A stretch of DNA of 64,000 nucleotides from Moniliella sp. 'wahieum' (Eukaryota > Basidiomycota > Moniliellomycetes > Moniliellales > Moniliellaceae): NCBI GenBank assembly GCA_003971905.1, contig RSEE01000093.1, positions 62,001 to 126,000 of the forward strand, read 5' to 3'. Below, piece after piece: positions 35,548 to 47,684 of the stretch (the stretch's first letter is position 1; each line of letters opens with the position of its first letter). The translations under genes were made by a program, and so were the position numbers. The notes below the pieces were generated by a model. That model was not told the DNA's origin and did no database searches. It saw nothing but the letters and a program-made list of their open reading frames with translations.

Positions 35548-35775
35548 GAAACTAGGAGAGGCAGTGGGGACGGTCACGAGGAGTCTGCGGGGGAGGTGTG
35601 TCAGCGGATGGTGGTGGCTGCCAAGGCGTGGAGCCAGAACAAGTCCGGGACTACTGACATTCGCCTGCTCAGTCTGGGCCTGGCCCCAGAAAACAGGGCG
35701 AGCACACAACGTCACACGCCCACAATTCCACGCCCTGCCTCCCGCCGGCTTACCTGGCTTACCTGACCGGCCTTT

Positions 35776-35814
35776 CCGGTTACCGGTTACTCCATTACGC
35801 ATTACGCGGTACGC
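35776..35814. repeat. Adjacent heptamer arrays CCGGTTA x2 and ATTACGC x2-3
   Basis: CCGGTTA repeats at 35776-35789; ATTACGC, ATTACGC, GGTACGC follow at 35794-35814. Two different units with the same 7-nt period, five bases apart. Confidence 0.8.
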
Positions 35815-36020
35815 GTCATAGCAACCGAGGCTGGCGTCGGCCAGAACAGGGGCCCCCTTGCAATTGTACGTTTCAAACCATCGTATTTTCCGTCCATGCC
35901 CAAGATTGAGACCGATGAGGTGATGAGATACTGGGTTGTGCCGTGGAACAGGGGGCACTCTCCGACGAGCTGTCCACAAGAGAGATGGCCAGTCGATCGG
36001 TCACCGAAGCGGGAACGAGG

Positions 36021-36041
36021 TTACGCGTTACGCATTACGAG
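36021..36041. repeat. Heptamer array TTACGNN x3
   Basis: TTACGCG, TTACGCA, TTACGAG in tandem. Confidence 0.8.
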
Positions 36042-36341
36042 TGAAGCGAAAAGCAGAGTGGTGGAGAGAACAGAAGGACAGGAAAGGCGCGCCAGTAAAA
36101 ATAGTGGCCCCTGAACCAGGGCACCTGGCAGCCTAGGCAAAGCTATCACTCCCACGTCACAACAATACCCGCATCCGGATTGGCTACGGCAACGCCCACC
36201 TACAACCCGCCTATGCCTTACGATTGGGATGAATGCAGTGGGTTTATTAAGATAGCAGCAATGTGGCAGCGACGACTAGATGGGAAAGCAGCCCTTCATG
36301 ATGGTGTGGTGATGGTGATTGGCTCTTCGGCCCCCTCGGCC

Positions 36342-37924
36342 TTAGCTGAGGGCCACCTTGAACGGCGCCCCCGTCTTCTCCTTTACTTCCTCCAGCGTGG
36401 CGCCCTCCTGGAGCTCGACAAGTACCAACCCTCCCTCGGGGCTGGTAAGGTCCACGTCAAAGACAGCAAGGTCGGTAATGATGCGGGATACAACGCGGGT
36501 ACCCGTCAAGGGCAAGTCGCACTTGGCGACAATCTTGGGCTTGCCATACTTGTCGCAATGGTCCGTCAGCACATACACGTGTCGAATCGCCCGAGGAGAC
36601 CAAGTCCATCGCACCACCCATGCCCTTGATGACGGATCCAGGGATCATGTAGTTGGCCAAGTCGCCCGACGCGCTGACTTGCAGCGCCCCCAAGAAGGTA
36701 CGGTCCATGTGCCCGCCCGGATCATACCAAACGACTCGGCCGAGTCAAATACCGAGCCGGGCAGAATGGTGCAGGTCTGCTTACCAGCATTGATAAGATC
36801 AGGGTTCACCATGGGCGCAGTGGGGGGCGGGCCGAGGCCGAGAATACCATTCTCGGATTGGAGCTGGATACTGACTCCCTCCGGGACATAGCAGCAGCCA
36901 AGCTCGGGATTCCAATGCCCAGATTGACCGTGTCTCCATTGCGGAACTCTTTCCCAGCTCGCCGAGCGATCTTGTGTCGGCGAATTTCGCCCGGAGAGGT
37001 GATGGGAGCATCGCTGCTGTCATTGGCCACCGTAAGACGCTCGATCATCGCTGGCCGCGTGGCCTTGACTACCCGGTCAACATAAACCGAAGGTAGGTGA
37101 ATGTTGTTGGGGTCTAATGATCCCGTAGGAACAATCTCCTCAGCCTCGACAATGGTTGTCTTGGCATCTTGCCCATGGGCGCGGAGAAATTGGCGGCAGT
37201 GAAACGGAAGACACAGTTGCCTGCCTCGTCCACCTTCCACGCACGGATCAATGCCACATCGGCAGATCGCCTCTTCGAGGATGTACTTTCTCCCGTTAAA
37301 CTCGCGTTCTTCCCTTGGTTTGGACTCCACCTCCACCTCCCCCTTCTTTGTCTTGGAGTAGCGGATAGGAAGACCACCTTTGTGGACCAAAGTGCCGTAG
37401 CCAGTTGCCGTGTAGAAAGCGGGAATTCCGACCGCACCCGCGCGGACACGCTCCACCATGGTGCCTTGGGGCAGGAGGTTCAGGGCCACTTCACCATTGA
37501 GGTACTTGTTGATGAGGAAATCGTTGCCGCCCACATGGCTAGAGAAGAGGGAAGAGACTTGGCCGTTTTTCAAAAGCACGCCTGAAAGAGGGAAGAGGGG
37601 TTAACACCGGGTGCAAAGGTTTCGAAAAATCGACTTACCAACACCTTCCTCTCCGACGCCCGAGTTGTTGCTGACAATGGTAAAATCTTTCTTTTCGGGG
37701 TACTTGGCCAGAGCATCCATCAAGGTGTTAGCTGACCCACACAGACCAAAGCCACCGGCAACAATGATAGAACCGCTCTTAACGTCCTTGACGGCCTCGT
37801 CGGCAGAGTTGAAAACTTTGTTGATGGAGGCGCGAGAGGCAGACGTGCTCAAGAGGCGGTAGGACAAAGGGGCAACAGCGAGAGGGCGAGAGGCAACGCC
37901 CCGACCGGCAAGACGAGCAAGCAT
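36342..37924 (-). CDS. Succinyl-CoA:3-ketoacid CoA transferase, mitochondrial
   Basis: Transfers CoA from succinyl-CoA to acetoacetate (SCOT) or a related acid. ATG 37924 opens [12 protein letters not shown] and a Ser/Arg/Ala-rich leader (LLSTSASRA), a likely matrix signal. The alpha part has [25 protein letters not shown] and, after a 57-nt intron (37582-37638), [20 protein letters not shown], then [13 protein letters not shown] and [11 protein letters not shown]. The beta part has [21 protein letters not shown]-type text and the catalytic glutamate in [11 protein letters not shown] (Glu codon 36852-36854), then [30 protein letters not shown]-like sequence and DLAVFDVD. About 508 residues, the normal size. 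An ATAAAAGG element 135 bp upstream (38057-38064) could be its TATA box. Frame changes occur near 37270, 36860, 36730 and 36590. Confidence 0.9.
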
Positions 37925-40900
37925 TGCGGATTGTTTTGCGTTGCGGAAGGAAGGCGGTAAGGACAACCACAAGTGGGGGGGAGTAGGAGGAAGTGGTAGT
38001 GTAAGGGGGGAGAGTAGAGGAGGTCTGGAGAGACAGAACTGAAGTGACAGGACTGGCCTTTTATGGAATTCTGGCCGAAGCGGCCAGGTCGCTTCCTCGG
38101 TCATCCTGCAGTCGGGAGCGGGGAGGTGCAGAACCGAGACGCCTGATCTCAGGGTGGCGCCGTGGCGCCCCATAGTGAGATGGGTTCCCCAGGATGATGC
38201 AATGATGCGGTGCTGGCGAGTGAAGTGATGGGGATTCGACGATTATTGATCATCGATGAGGCCGGAGGGCGTGGGGGATGCGTAGGTGGTGGCCCCCCCC
38301 AACAGTGGAAAAATGAGGCCCGCCTGCCACGCCATCATCACCAACTAATCACCCCACGCGTTCTATTTCTCGAAGCCACAGTGGCGCCATGCGGGGGTTT
38401 CGCAGGATGCGAACTGAACATGACTGTATGGAGCTTCGGAAAGGCGGGCCGGCTGTGCCGGTTAGATTAAGCTTCAAGAGCTTCAGGACCAAACCGAGAA
38501 CAGGTAACGGCCGAGAGCAAGTCATCCCCCGATGTCAAGGCTAGGCTTAGGGACTGGCCAAGGCCTAAGGCCCAATGGTCTCCGGCAGGCACAAGGGTCG
38601 CCGAGCGGAAACCGGAAACGGGCCGGGCTACCGGCGCCACAGAAGGGGATAGGGCCAAGTGCTTGGTACTGGAAGAGAGGATACACGCTGGCGGTATCCA
38701 TCACGTCTGCATGTCCCCGCCCATTGAGATCTGAGACCTGGTCCTTATTTAATCGTTATCCACCCAGTATCCACTGTCAGCGCTCAGCGTCTTCTTTTTT
38801 TCTGTGGCCTTGAATATTGAACCCAATCTTAGCCGGTTTATTATGGCGGCCTTAGACCTTATGCCTCACATGTTGTGTTTACCGTGTGACTGCTTCAATA
38901 TCCTTCCTGCATCGACTTCGTCTGTCTGTAACAGTCGGAGCTTTTAGGCAAGGGAGGCCAAGGTCCTGTCAGATCGATGCCAGAGATATTATCGGTAACG
39001 AGGTTATACCTGTGTCATCACCAGTATGAATGGAGGATATGTTGTGAAGACGAATTGAAGAAAACACAGCCGGGGGCTATATGGTTAAAGAAAACCGTTT
39101 TCCAGGAAGACCATCAAGTGCACAGGGAGGCTAAAACCCCGGCCTGGAAACAAAAGGGCAAGAACGGGGTTCACAGCCCGGGGCCTCTTAGAGAACATGA
39201 CCGGATGATCGCGCATGCTGCATGAACCAAAAGAGATGACAGAAACTCCACGCCCTCCCTCAAGGGGGCGGATCCCAGACAGGCAGCTGGCCCCGGGGTT
39301 ATGGGGTATACCCCTCCTTGGAATACACAGACGGCGAAATTCCCTCGGAAAAGACCCGTAACACCCTCAGCCACAAGAACAAGAAAAATGCTCTCCCATC
39401 AGTCACAGGAACAAAAGGGGGAGGCGAGGAACCTCTTCGTGGTAAAAGGAAACTCACAGGAAGCTCAACTCTTACGGCTCGTCTTTTAGGGAACACGCTC
39501 GAAACAGAACAAATTCGAGAATTAAGATATAAAGTCTCCCCCCCAGGAATCAAAAGAGACAATACGCGGCTAGCCTCAGGACCATTTTCACCTCTCTCTC
39601 GGCCATTTACGGAAGGGACTCAATGGACTCAATCCAGGTCATGCTACATTGGAATAAAGCGGCCGGTGTCTGATGAGTTGCCAACAAAAGAGCCAGGCCC
39701 TGGAGAGAAACCACAAGGGGGACCAATAAAGGAAGCTTGCGAGGTCAGCCCGGCTCTCATGTCTTGCGCGTTTCCTTCGCTCGCATCGTCAATTCATAAT
39801 CGGGTCCAAGCGAGCCTGTAATACAACATGGTGCCTTGCTACTTACTTCATTCGTTTCCCTCCACCCTTTGAGCTTCATGTTTCGCACATCTACTGCCAC
39901 ATTGGTACAGAACGCGTCTCTACCGTGATCCCATCTTATTCCCAATTATTCTTCTCTCTATCGAGCCTCTCTTGTTGTTTCCGTATTCGTGTGGAGAAAC
40001 TCTTTGCTAGGCCCACCAGTCGGGTTCGCAGTGTGCAGGGGGGAATGGATAACTTTGATTATCCAAAACCATTCTGCAAAAATCATAATGAAAGACAAAA
40101 GGGGAGGTGAATCGGACTACGGCCCGGCTTGGCTCCCCTGTGGCTTCTTCCGGAGCAATGTATTGCTGGATGCACCAGAAGTGGAACGACACACACGGTG
40201 GTGTCATACAGTGTTCCAATCTAACTGACCTCACTGGAGGCGGCTGATGGAGATGTGAGAAGTACGCGAGAACTACTGAGGGCCGTCAGTGGATGTGGTC
40301 AAGTGTTGCTCTCCAGCGCGTCTTCGCTGATAGGTTGTGCGTCAGCAGGCAGAAGGTCAGAACGAAAGTACATCATGCGAATCATACCGTACCGTTGTAT
40401 CCTTAAACTCTATTGTGACCATGCTTAACATCAGTAGTAGAGGCGAAGGTTATGGGACAAAGAAACGCTGCGCCGAAACTGACGTGTTCATCCTGCTAAC
40501 GGTGGCGACGGTGGCCCAGCACAACAGTAGGCTAGGGCAAACCCTAGCAGACCGGGCCGTAGGCTCGGTGGCCTCCTCGTATATACAGTGTTGCAGCACC
40601 AGATTAAGAGTCCCTAGATTACGAGAACTTCAGGTTCTAGCCAGGTGCACCACGCCTTAATTGCTGTACCATCAGGCAATCAAAAGTGGTTGATACTACA
40701 GTAGGATATACGTATTTGCGTGGTCGGTCTGGGGGGGCCGCCGGTTTGTGGGATGCTGCCATGTAGTGTGGCTAGTGTGGGTGTGTGCGAATGTGTGTGG
40801 GGCGCAAACCCTGCAGACACACGAGAATATACCAAATGGAACGCGAGCCACCGACGGTACGCGTTCGTACTTAGTAGTACCCATTCCTCCAGCATATCTG

Positions 40901-41993
40901 ACTTGTAGGCGTAGCACTTTGTGCGCTTCAGTCTCCGTCTCCATCTCCATTCGATCCGCCTCATCCGCTCAATCCTGGCACACCTAAGGGTCGGCTCATC
41001 CGTTTGGCGGTTGCGCGGTAACCTCAATCCTGCGTCGACATGGCTTTCTTAGGGAACAACCTCTCCTTAACGCCTCAACGCGCACTCCACCACCGTGCCA
41101 ATGAACAGCAACCTAGGAACCAGCCTGAGACAAGTGCATATCAATCGAGAGGGCCACGTGGCGGCCCGGCTGCCCGGCTGCCAAAGCAGCTTCGATCAAT
41201 CATACAAAGGGAAGGGAATGGGGCGCGGCCATAGGTCAACGGTCGACGGTCAAGGTCAACCCCCACCCAGCCAGAGGGCCAAGCGGAGAGGAAGGGATAA
41301 GGGATATAGGCCATTAGGACAGGAAGGGCACACGGGGTAGGGAGCCACACCCTCGCCCAGGCTCAGGACCGAGACAGGGGGGCGCGAGAGGGGGCGAAGA
41401 AGGATCACATCCCAGGGTGTGGGTGTTCAAGACACCCAGGTACGACGGCCCGAAAAAGGGCGGCCCTAGACCATGAAAGGGGATTAGCGAGCGTGGTGCT
41501 GGTGCCTAGGAGGACGGGGTAAATGAAGACACGTAGAAAGGGAATGTAGGGGGGGAGGGGTCGGTGGGGTCGGTGAGACGCGGGGGATGAGTGCAGGTGG
41601 GAAAAGAGGGGTAAGCAGGCCAGGGAGCGAAAAAGAATGCGAAGCACCGCTTGAGGTGGGAATGAACTTGGACAGGGTGGCGACGTGAAGTAGTAAAAAG
41701 GAGAGGGAACAGCCAACAAACGAGCCCTGCCGTCAGAGGGGCATGGAGAGCAAGGGAAAAGCAGGGCGGGGCTGAGCGGGTGGGGGGGGTGGGGGGCATC
41801 AGCCACCACAAAGCGAGCAAGTTTCCTCCCACCATCTACCACCCAGACCTGACGAGCCCCAGAGAAGTGGAATTAGCTTTGCCGCCAATGGAAAAGACAG
41901 GGTACCGAGACCGCAAAGCAAAGAGAAAAAAGAGGGGCTTTAGGGACCCCAAAGTGACGCTCAGAAGGTCGAATAAGTTAAACGAAAGACTGA
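37925..41993. other. Four-kilobase gene-poor region
   Basis: No conserved domain is visible on either strand. From about 38760 to 40330 the composition turns noticeably more AT-rich than the flanks. Here 39318-39821 is open for 167 codons (EYTDGEIPSEKTRN, IRELRYKVSPPGIK) without matching a family I know. It holds the double hairpin at 40531-40569 and, near 41230, a GGTCAACGGTCGACGGTCAAGGTCAA stutter. It may contain remnants of an old insertion, but I cannot name one. Confidence 0.4.
40531..40571. repeat. Second double hairpin, sharing a 21-nt core with 20768
   Basis: Hairpin A: 7-bp perfect stem GCTAGGG/CCCTAGC (40531-40537, 40542-40548) around CAAA. Hairpin B: 8-bp stem with one G-T wobble (40551-40558, 40562-40569) around GTA. 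The reverse complement of 40551-40571 matches 20768-20788 at 20 of 21 bases. Confidence 0.75.
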
Positions 41994-44900
41994 TCAGATG
42001 AGGAACAGTTGGGTACTTGGACACCCCGTTCCATGAAGAGTGAAACGAGTGAAGGGAGCCTTTAGGAAGTCTTCCACGGCGGCTTGATCGTTGTCTGTGT
42101 GCGCGGCACGGTCTCTGCCTCCCTTATCTGGTTTCGGGGTGGGGGCGAACGCGAGGCCCAAACCGACCGTGGAGGCTTGTTCCTCGTTGACATGTTGTGG
42201 AGACTCTGGACTTGCCTCGGGAGTCGGAGAGAGGTCCCTCGAGCGCGATTCGGCAAAGGGCTCGGCCACAGGTGCTTGGCTTGGTGCTGGCTTGGCTTGA
42301 CGGGCAGTGGATGCTGGCCCCGTACTCGGAACCAGCGACCAAGTCAGGCGCAAGTGCAATGGACCCCGACAAACTCAAGGGTGCCGGCGTGGCCACTGAC
42401 ACAGTGGGAAAAGCGGCATCCGCTTTCATAAGCGCATTGCGTGTGTCACGGTCCAACGAGGGAATCATGGAAGGCACTCCTGCCGCCACTGGGGGAGGGG
42501 ACAAAGGCCGGTTGAGCAGCAAGGGCTGCGGCAGCATTGTCCCCTCCTGCGGAGAGACGGTTGGGGAGAGGGAGATGGAGGCTCCTCGAAGTCTCCGTGG
42601 CGCGGTGGCTAGGGGTCGATCGACCCGGGGTAGAAATGGTAGAAGAAACGCTCTGGGTCCGCCGATGTGCCCGGTTGCTCGCGTGCCCAGCAACAGAAGG
42701 CGGCGGCACGTCTGGAGTACTCGTGGTAGGTGTGCTGGACAAGGTCCCCTCGCTTTCGATTCTGGCAAGGCCGACCGAGTCCGGCAAAGGAGGGACCGGA
42801 GGCGCAGCAGAGGGCGAATCCGGGGCACGGAGCGCTGCTGCACTTGCCTTTCTGGCAGCCAGGCTCAACGCCGAGGGGAATGAAACTTGTCGTTTGGGCC
42901 ATGTGCCAGGCGTGGACGGAGCCAGAGAAGGGGATGTGCGCCGTGCGTCGGCGGAAGGAGATGCCTTACCCAGGGTGGTGGCCGTGGAAGCCATCGTCTG
43001 CAGCTTCTGCGTCCGAGACTGGATTGGGCGAGGAGCGAGAGGAACTGGAAGTGGTCGAGCCTGAGCAAGACTGCAATGGGTCGGAACGAACACCAGGCGG
43101 GGCCGGGCCCACGGACGATATCAGACCATCCGGAGCGGAACGGAGCACTGGGAAGCCAGCCGATCCCGATGTGGCCGGCGTTGACACGGGCACTGAACCG
43201 GTGTGGGATGCAACAGGTGTCGGTGCCGTAGACCAAGGATGGGATGTCCCTGGTGCAGGGACGGGCGAGGCGAGAGGCGAGTAAAACCCATGCTTTGGTG
43301 GGACATGGACAGGGTAGATCCAGGACCACCTGAAGTGATAGGACAGATGAAGGTGTGCGCGAGTGGCACTGGCTTTGAGAACGCGAATGAGTCGCGGGAG
43401 TATGGGAATGCGAAGGTGTGTGAGCATGCATGCGGCCCGAGATTGGGCCCACGTAGACATGCGAGGAGGAGGAAGAGGAGGTGTGGTGGTGGTGGTGATG
43501 CCGCCCAGAGCCAGGCCGGTTATAACTATGCGTCCGGGCATGAATGGGGACCACCGGAGATACACGATCTGAAGCCATGGGTTCCGCCAACGCCAGCGCC
43601 GGCTCCGCATCCGCCCCAGCCTTTTCTGCTACTGAGCCGGGTGCGGATGCTGAAGCCGAGGAAGCCGCCGGCCCAGAGGCTGCCACATCACTGCCGAATC
43701 CAGGCGGGCTGGTGGGCGGCAATGCAGCTTGCATGACCAACATGGAAGGGGGCTCGTCAAACACTTCGTAGTAGCGTTCGATACACAGCCGCAGGAGCAT
43801 CGTGAGAGTTGCGCCAGACTGGACCTCGTTGCTACCCGCATTCGGGTTGGACGCCGGGAACGGTGAGGCGCCTGCAGCCATAGCACGCTGCAGAGGTACC
43901 CTCCCCACCAGAATCTTGGCGTCCTTTTCAGGTGCGTTCGGGCTGTTCACTAGGCAAGGGGCAACAACTGCGGCCAGGTTGTAGGCGTCCATCTCGTTTT
44001 GCGGGGCATGGTGGGCCACATCGTGCAGCAGTTGAATGACATGGGCCAGGACATGGGCATGACATGCAGGTCGAATGGTTGGGAGGAGAATGCCTCTCAG
44101 ATAAGCGATCGTAGCTGCATCACGCGCCTCGTCTTGAGTAGCTTGAGCGGTGCCGGGCTCAGGCGCGGTGTAGGACTTGTCCCCTGCACCTCGTGGTCCC
44201 GGGCCATTCTGAGCAAAGGAGGGGATGGGCGCCGTGCGAATCAGGGGGTACAAGGCTGGAGAGATGAGAGGCTCACTAAGTGAACGTACCCAGCTCTTTA
44301 GTAGCGCAGCGACAAGAGACCACCGTCAGAGCGTAGTCTGTTTCGAGAGACAGCGTCCCACCACCATCGTATACGTTTTGCGCCATCTTGAGTCGTGGAG
44401 GAAGGGGCGACCCGGAAGAGGCCATGTGTGGCCATACGGTTCGCCCGGTCAGCGTAGAAGAAGAACGCCACACAGTCACGGACAACCTTGGGCAGGCCGC
44501 GACGTCCATCTGGGCCCATCGCATCAGCCAGGCGCATTCCAAAGACGGATCCACTGGAAGGCATAGAGGAGCAGGGGGAACGACTCTGTTGGGGAAGAGG
44601 GAGTGGCTAACGCTGAAGAAACTGGTAAGAAGTACGCTTCCTTCTTCAAGTGTACTCCAAGACGGTGGGTGGGAAATCAACCTGGGTCAGGTCGAGAGGT
44701 ATTGCCCCAGAAGCGAGATCCTGTCGAGCAAGACGAGCTTTTTGCGGAATTTGGGCGAGAACAAGCCAGGCGCTAGTCGCCATGGTGCTGGTTAAAACAC
44801 GGGTGAAGAGCGTGGAATGAACAATGTAGAGCATTTTGAGGTTTTTGCGATACCTGGAAAACAGGAGTTAGTACTACGTCTCGCACACACAGGGACGAGT

Positions 44901-46401
44901 AACGCACTTGCGCGACAAGCGCTTGTAAGCCCCCCATAACCATCCCCATGAAGGCGAGTGGTTGCCCCCAGGCGAGGTAGACAAGGGTATAATCTTGCTC
45001 CACAAATAGGTCCATCTTGTCCAAGATGCGGTCCAACACGCGACTCAGGTCAGTCTCCCCCGGATCTGGTATCCGAGCGGGGCCAAGACGACAACTGGTC
45101 TTCCAGCATAGTCGACACCAGCTTGATAGAGCAATCGATCCGCTGTCGCACCCCCTCAGCCTGATGATCCATCTCATCTTCGCCATTTAACAACGGCGGT
45201 TCGGATGCCGGTTCATAATGGGAGATGCCCGATGGGCGGCATCATCAGCAGCAGGGAGTGAGAAACTCTCCTCCAGGTTTGGGGGAAAAGAAAGGGTCGT
45301 TCGATGGCGCTGGACTACCCGCGTTCCAATGACTGGCAGGAATGGGGGGGCGGGACTTGTGCAGGGTCTGTGATCGCCGCGGAAGGGAATGAGGGTGTTG
45401 CCGGGAGGGAATCGGACTGGATGTACGAGGCGCCTGTCCCAAACGGGGACTGCGGATGGCCGCAGGCCCAGGGCTTGTGGGCCGTTCGGAAAAGGAGCGT
45501 TGGACCCGGCACAGAGTCGCATAAGCATCTTGGCCGGCTGGCCCCAGCCCACGGTACGCCGATGGAAGGCGCGGTGCAAGAGGCTCTGCCGGAGGCTCGA
45601 GACAATCGGCAAAACTGCTGCTTCCGTCGTCGGGGTCAGGATCAGGGTCCAGGTCGGCAGGGTCATCGGCAGCGAGTCCTGGGGTCTTTCGTCCGATCCT
45701 GCTGGAGACAAGGACGCAAACGAGGAACGGGTTTGGGAATGGACGCTGGGGCTCGCGGCTGGATCGTTAAGAGGTGCAGTTGGAAGCGGGAGCGGGATGG
45801 AGGTGGGAGCCTCTCGGCGCCAGAATGCCCGACGCCACGATCTTCCAGTGGAGGGCGGGGGGTTGGGGTTGGGGGTGCAGGTGGAGGCGAAAGGGACGAT
45901 GTGCCAGGGAAGCAGCTGCAATGGCCGCGCGAAGGGCAGCCGTGGCACTGGGGGAAGGAGAAGGCAAGGGGGACGGGGACGGGGACGGAGACGGGGACGG
46001 AGGGGCGTGTGGGGGTTGAGGGGGGCCGGTGGGGGGGGGAGAGGGGATGCGAGAGCGTCGGAGAGGAGAATCTCGAGCTCATCGCCGGGGGTGGGATCGG
46101 GGGGACATGGATCGGAGGGGGGAGTTGAAGGCGTGCTTGGGGGGGTAGCGGTCTCGGCCTGGGCAATGATCTGGGTGATGGAAGTGCGCGGGGTGAGGGT
46201 GCGAAGGGGCGGGGTGGCGGGACAGGGGAGGCAGGAGAGGCGCGTGAGCGGAGGGAGTCTGGCGGAGGCAGAGGCAGAGGCAGAGGCAGAGGCAGAGGCA
46301 GAGGCAGGCAGAGGCAGAGGCAGAGACCGAGGCAGAGGCAGTGGGGGGTGTGGCCCCTCGGTGGGACGCATGCCTGTGCGTGTGCCGGTGCTCGTGCTCA
46401 T
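41994..46401 (-). CDS. BCH/Sec14-like plus RhoGAP protein (p50RhoGAP/ARHGAP1 type)
   Basis: A GTPase-activating protein for Rho/Cdc42-type GTPases. ATG 46401 (MSTSTGTRTGMRPTEG) begins a long Pro/Ala/Ser-rich N-terminus. From about 45190 a BCH/CRAL-TRIO-like lipid-binding domain appears: VLDRILDKMDLFVEQ, YTLVYLAWG, then after a 54-nt intron (44854-44907) YRKNLKMLYIVHSTLFTRVL, IPLDLTQVDFPPTVLEY. The RhoGAP domain follows: SVFGMRLADAM, LPKVVRDCVAFF, ATHGLFRVAPSST (the arginine-finger region), LSLETDYALTVV and later MDAYNLAAVVAPCLVNSPN. The C-terminal half is disordered, with poly-His (GRHHHHHHTSSSSSS) and RRTQSVSSTISTPGRSTPS. The stop is at 41994. The N-terminal 400 residues could belong to a separate gene. 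Many frame changes. Confidence 0.75.
46262..46341. repeat. GGCAGA hexamer microsatellite in coding sequence
   Basis: About 12 GGCAGA units, interrupted at 46304 and 46326. On the minus strand it encodes a Ser-Ala (then Leu-Pro) alternation in the disordered N-terminus of the RhoGAP protein. Confidence 0.85.
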
Positions 46402-47393
46402 GCTCGCGAGCGAGAGGCGGTGGTGGGGCGGGGGTGGCGATGGTGGCGGTGGTGGTGGGGGGGGGGTGGGGCATGGAGGGGCGCGTGGGGCTGCTCGAGC
46501 GTTCTGTGGGCTGGCGAATAAGGCGGCTGGGCAGGCAGAGGTGTGATGCATGCGTGGGCTGCGGCTGAGAGACGCGGTGGGTGACGGTGGTGTGGTGGGT
46601 GACAGGCGCCGCGCTGCTCTCCTGGCGCTCGCGCGTGGCCGCCTGCCCCACGTGATCCGCCTGCGCTCAGTCCACGCACGCGCGCCCCAACCCTACTGCC
46701 CCACCCGCCGCCGCACTGGCCCCTGCCCGTGCCCGGGAGTAGGGTTGCTGCCCAACCCTATCACCCTCCTTTGCGCGCTGCCGGCCAGCGCTGCGCCGTC
46801 GCCGGCCTCTGGACCACATGGCCGCATCCATCAGCATCAGCGCCATCAGCCTCCCATCCGCACTCGCTCATGCAGCAGCGCTGAGCAGCAGCACCTCACG
46901 CGTCACACTCACGCCCACGCCTTGCGCCTTACGCCCTGTGCGCTGCGCATGGGCCAGTTGACAATAATCTACTGGCGGACCCTCCCGCTGGAACATCCAT
47001 CCACCCACACGCCTCTTCCTGCGTCCGCGCCTGCTCCCATCTCTACATCGATCCATCCCTCTTTGCCCTCCCTGCCTCATCCCTTTTTTCTTGTTTCTCC
47101 GGACCCTCGTAGGTCTCTGTGTGGTCATTATCCTTTGCACCCCTCCGAAATAGTACCCTTCTGGCCTCTCTTCCTTTCACGCTTCAAGCTTCAAGGCCAG
47201 CAGCCCAAGCCTCTCCGTTGGTGTAGTAAACTTCATTCCTTGACGTTATCTCATCCCTTCAAAGGTGGCATCCAACCGAGACTGGCAAGGCGCCCAAGCC
47301 GGTCAATACCTTTTGCACACATACCCCTGATGGTGCCATTGAACATCGTACTACAGGAGGATGGTCGATGGCGTGGGCATTCCCCCCCCCCCC

Positions 47394-47684
47394 CTATTTT
47401 CCGTTCTTTTGCCTTTTTCTTTCCCAACAGACAGCATCAGCCCATGCGATCCTCCGCACTTGACGCTGCTCCCCATACTTCTGACCAAGGTCGCTTCGTT
47501 CCCTCTCCACGCAATATATCGAAACCCCCATGAAGAGAAAGCCGATGAGCGACTGAACGCTGCCCAGCACGCCAGCCGTGTCACCACGCCCCTCTCTTGC
47601 TTTGCCCGCCGCAAGAAGAAACACGCCGGGGATCGTTGAGCATCTGAGACCTGTGAGCCTATGGTCGTCCCACATATCCGCCAT
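47394..47684 (-). CDS. Possible small single-pass membrane protein
   Basis: ATG 47684 in good context (GCCATGGCG) opens a 96-codon frame: MADMWDDHRLTGLR, then GVLGSVQSLIGFLFMGVSIY, a plausible transmembrane helix, followed by a strongly charged tail (CVERERSDLGQKYGEQ). This arrangement is seen in small organelle-membrane proteins, but I recognise no family and it could be chance. Confidence 0.25.
   Translation of the reverse strand: MADMWDDHRLTGLRCSTIPGVFLLAAGKAREGRGDTAGVLGSVQSLIGFLFMGVSIYCVERERSDLGQKYGEQRQVRRIAWADAVCWERKRQKNGK

Larger units (their letters stand above)
35548..36341. other. Intergenic region with TTACGCG-type heptamers
   Basis: About 0.8 kb with no gene. It includes two period-7 clusters at 35776-35814 and 36021-36041. 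Confidence 0.5.

Noticed and set aside
38000-42000. Retroelement or DNA transposon in the gene desert
   Set aside because: No reverse transcriptase, integrase or transposase motif and no terminal repeats could be seen by eye.
45300-46546. Plus-strand open frames of 270-385 codons
   Set aside because: Antisense shadows of the Pro/Ser-rich RhoGAP N-terminus and its GGCAGA microsatellite.
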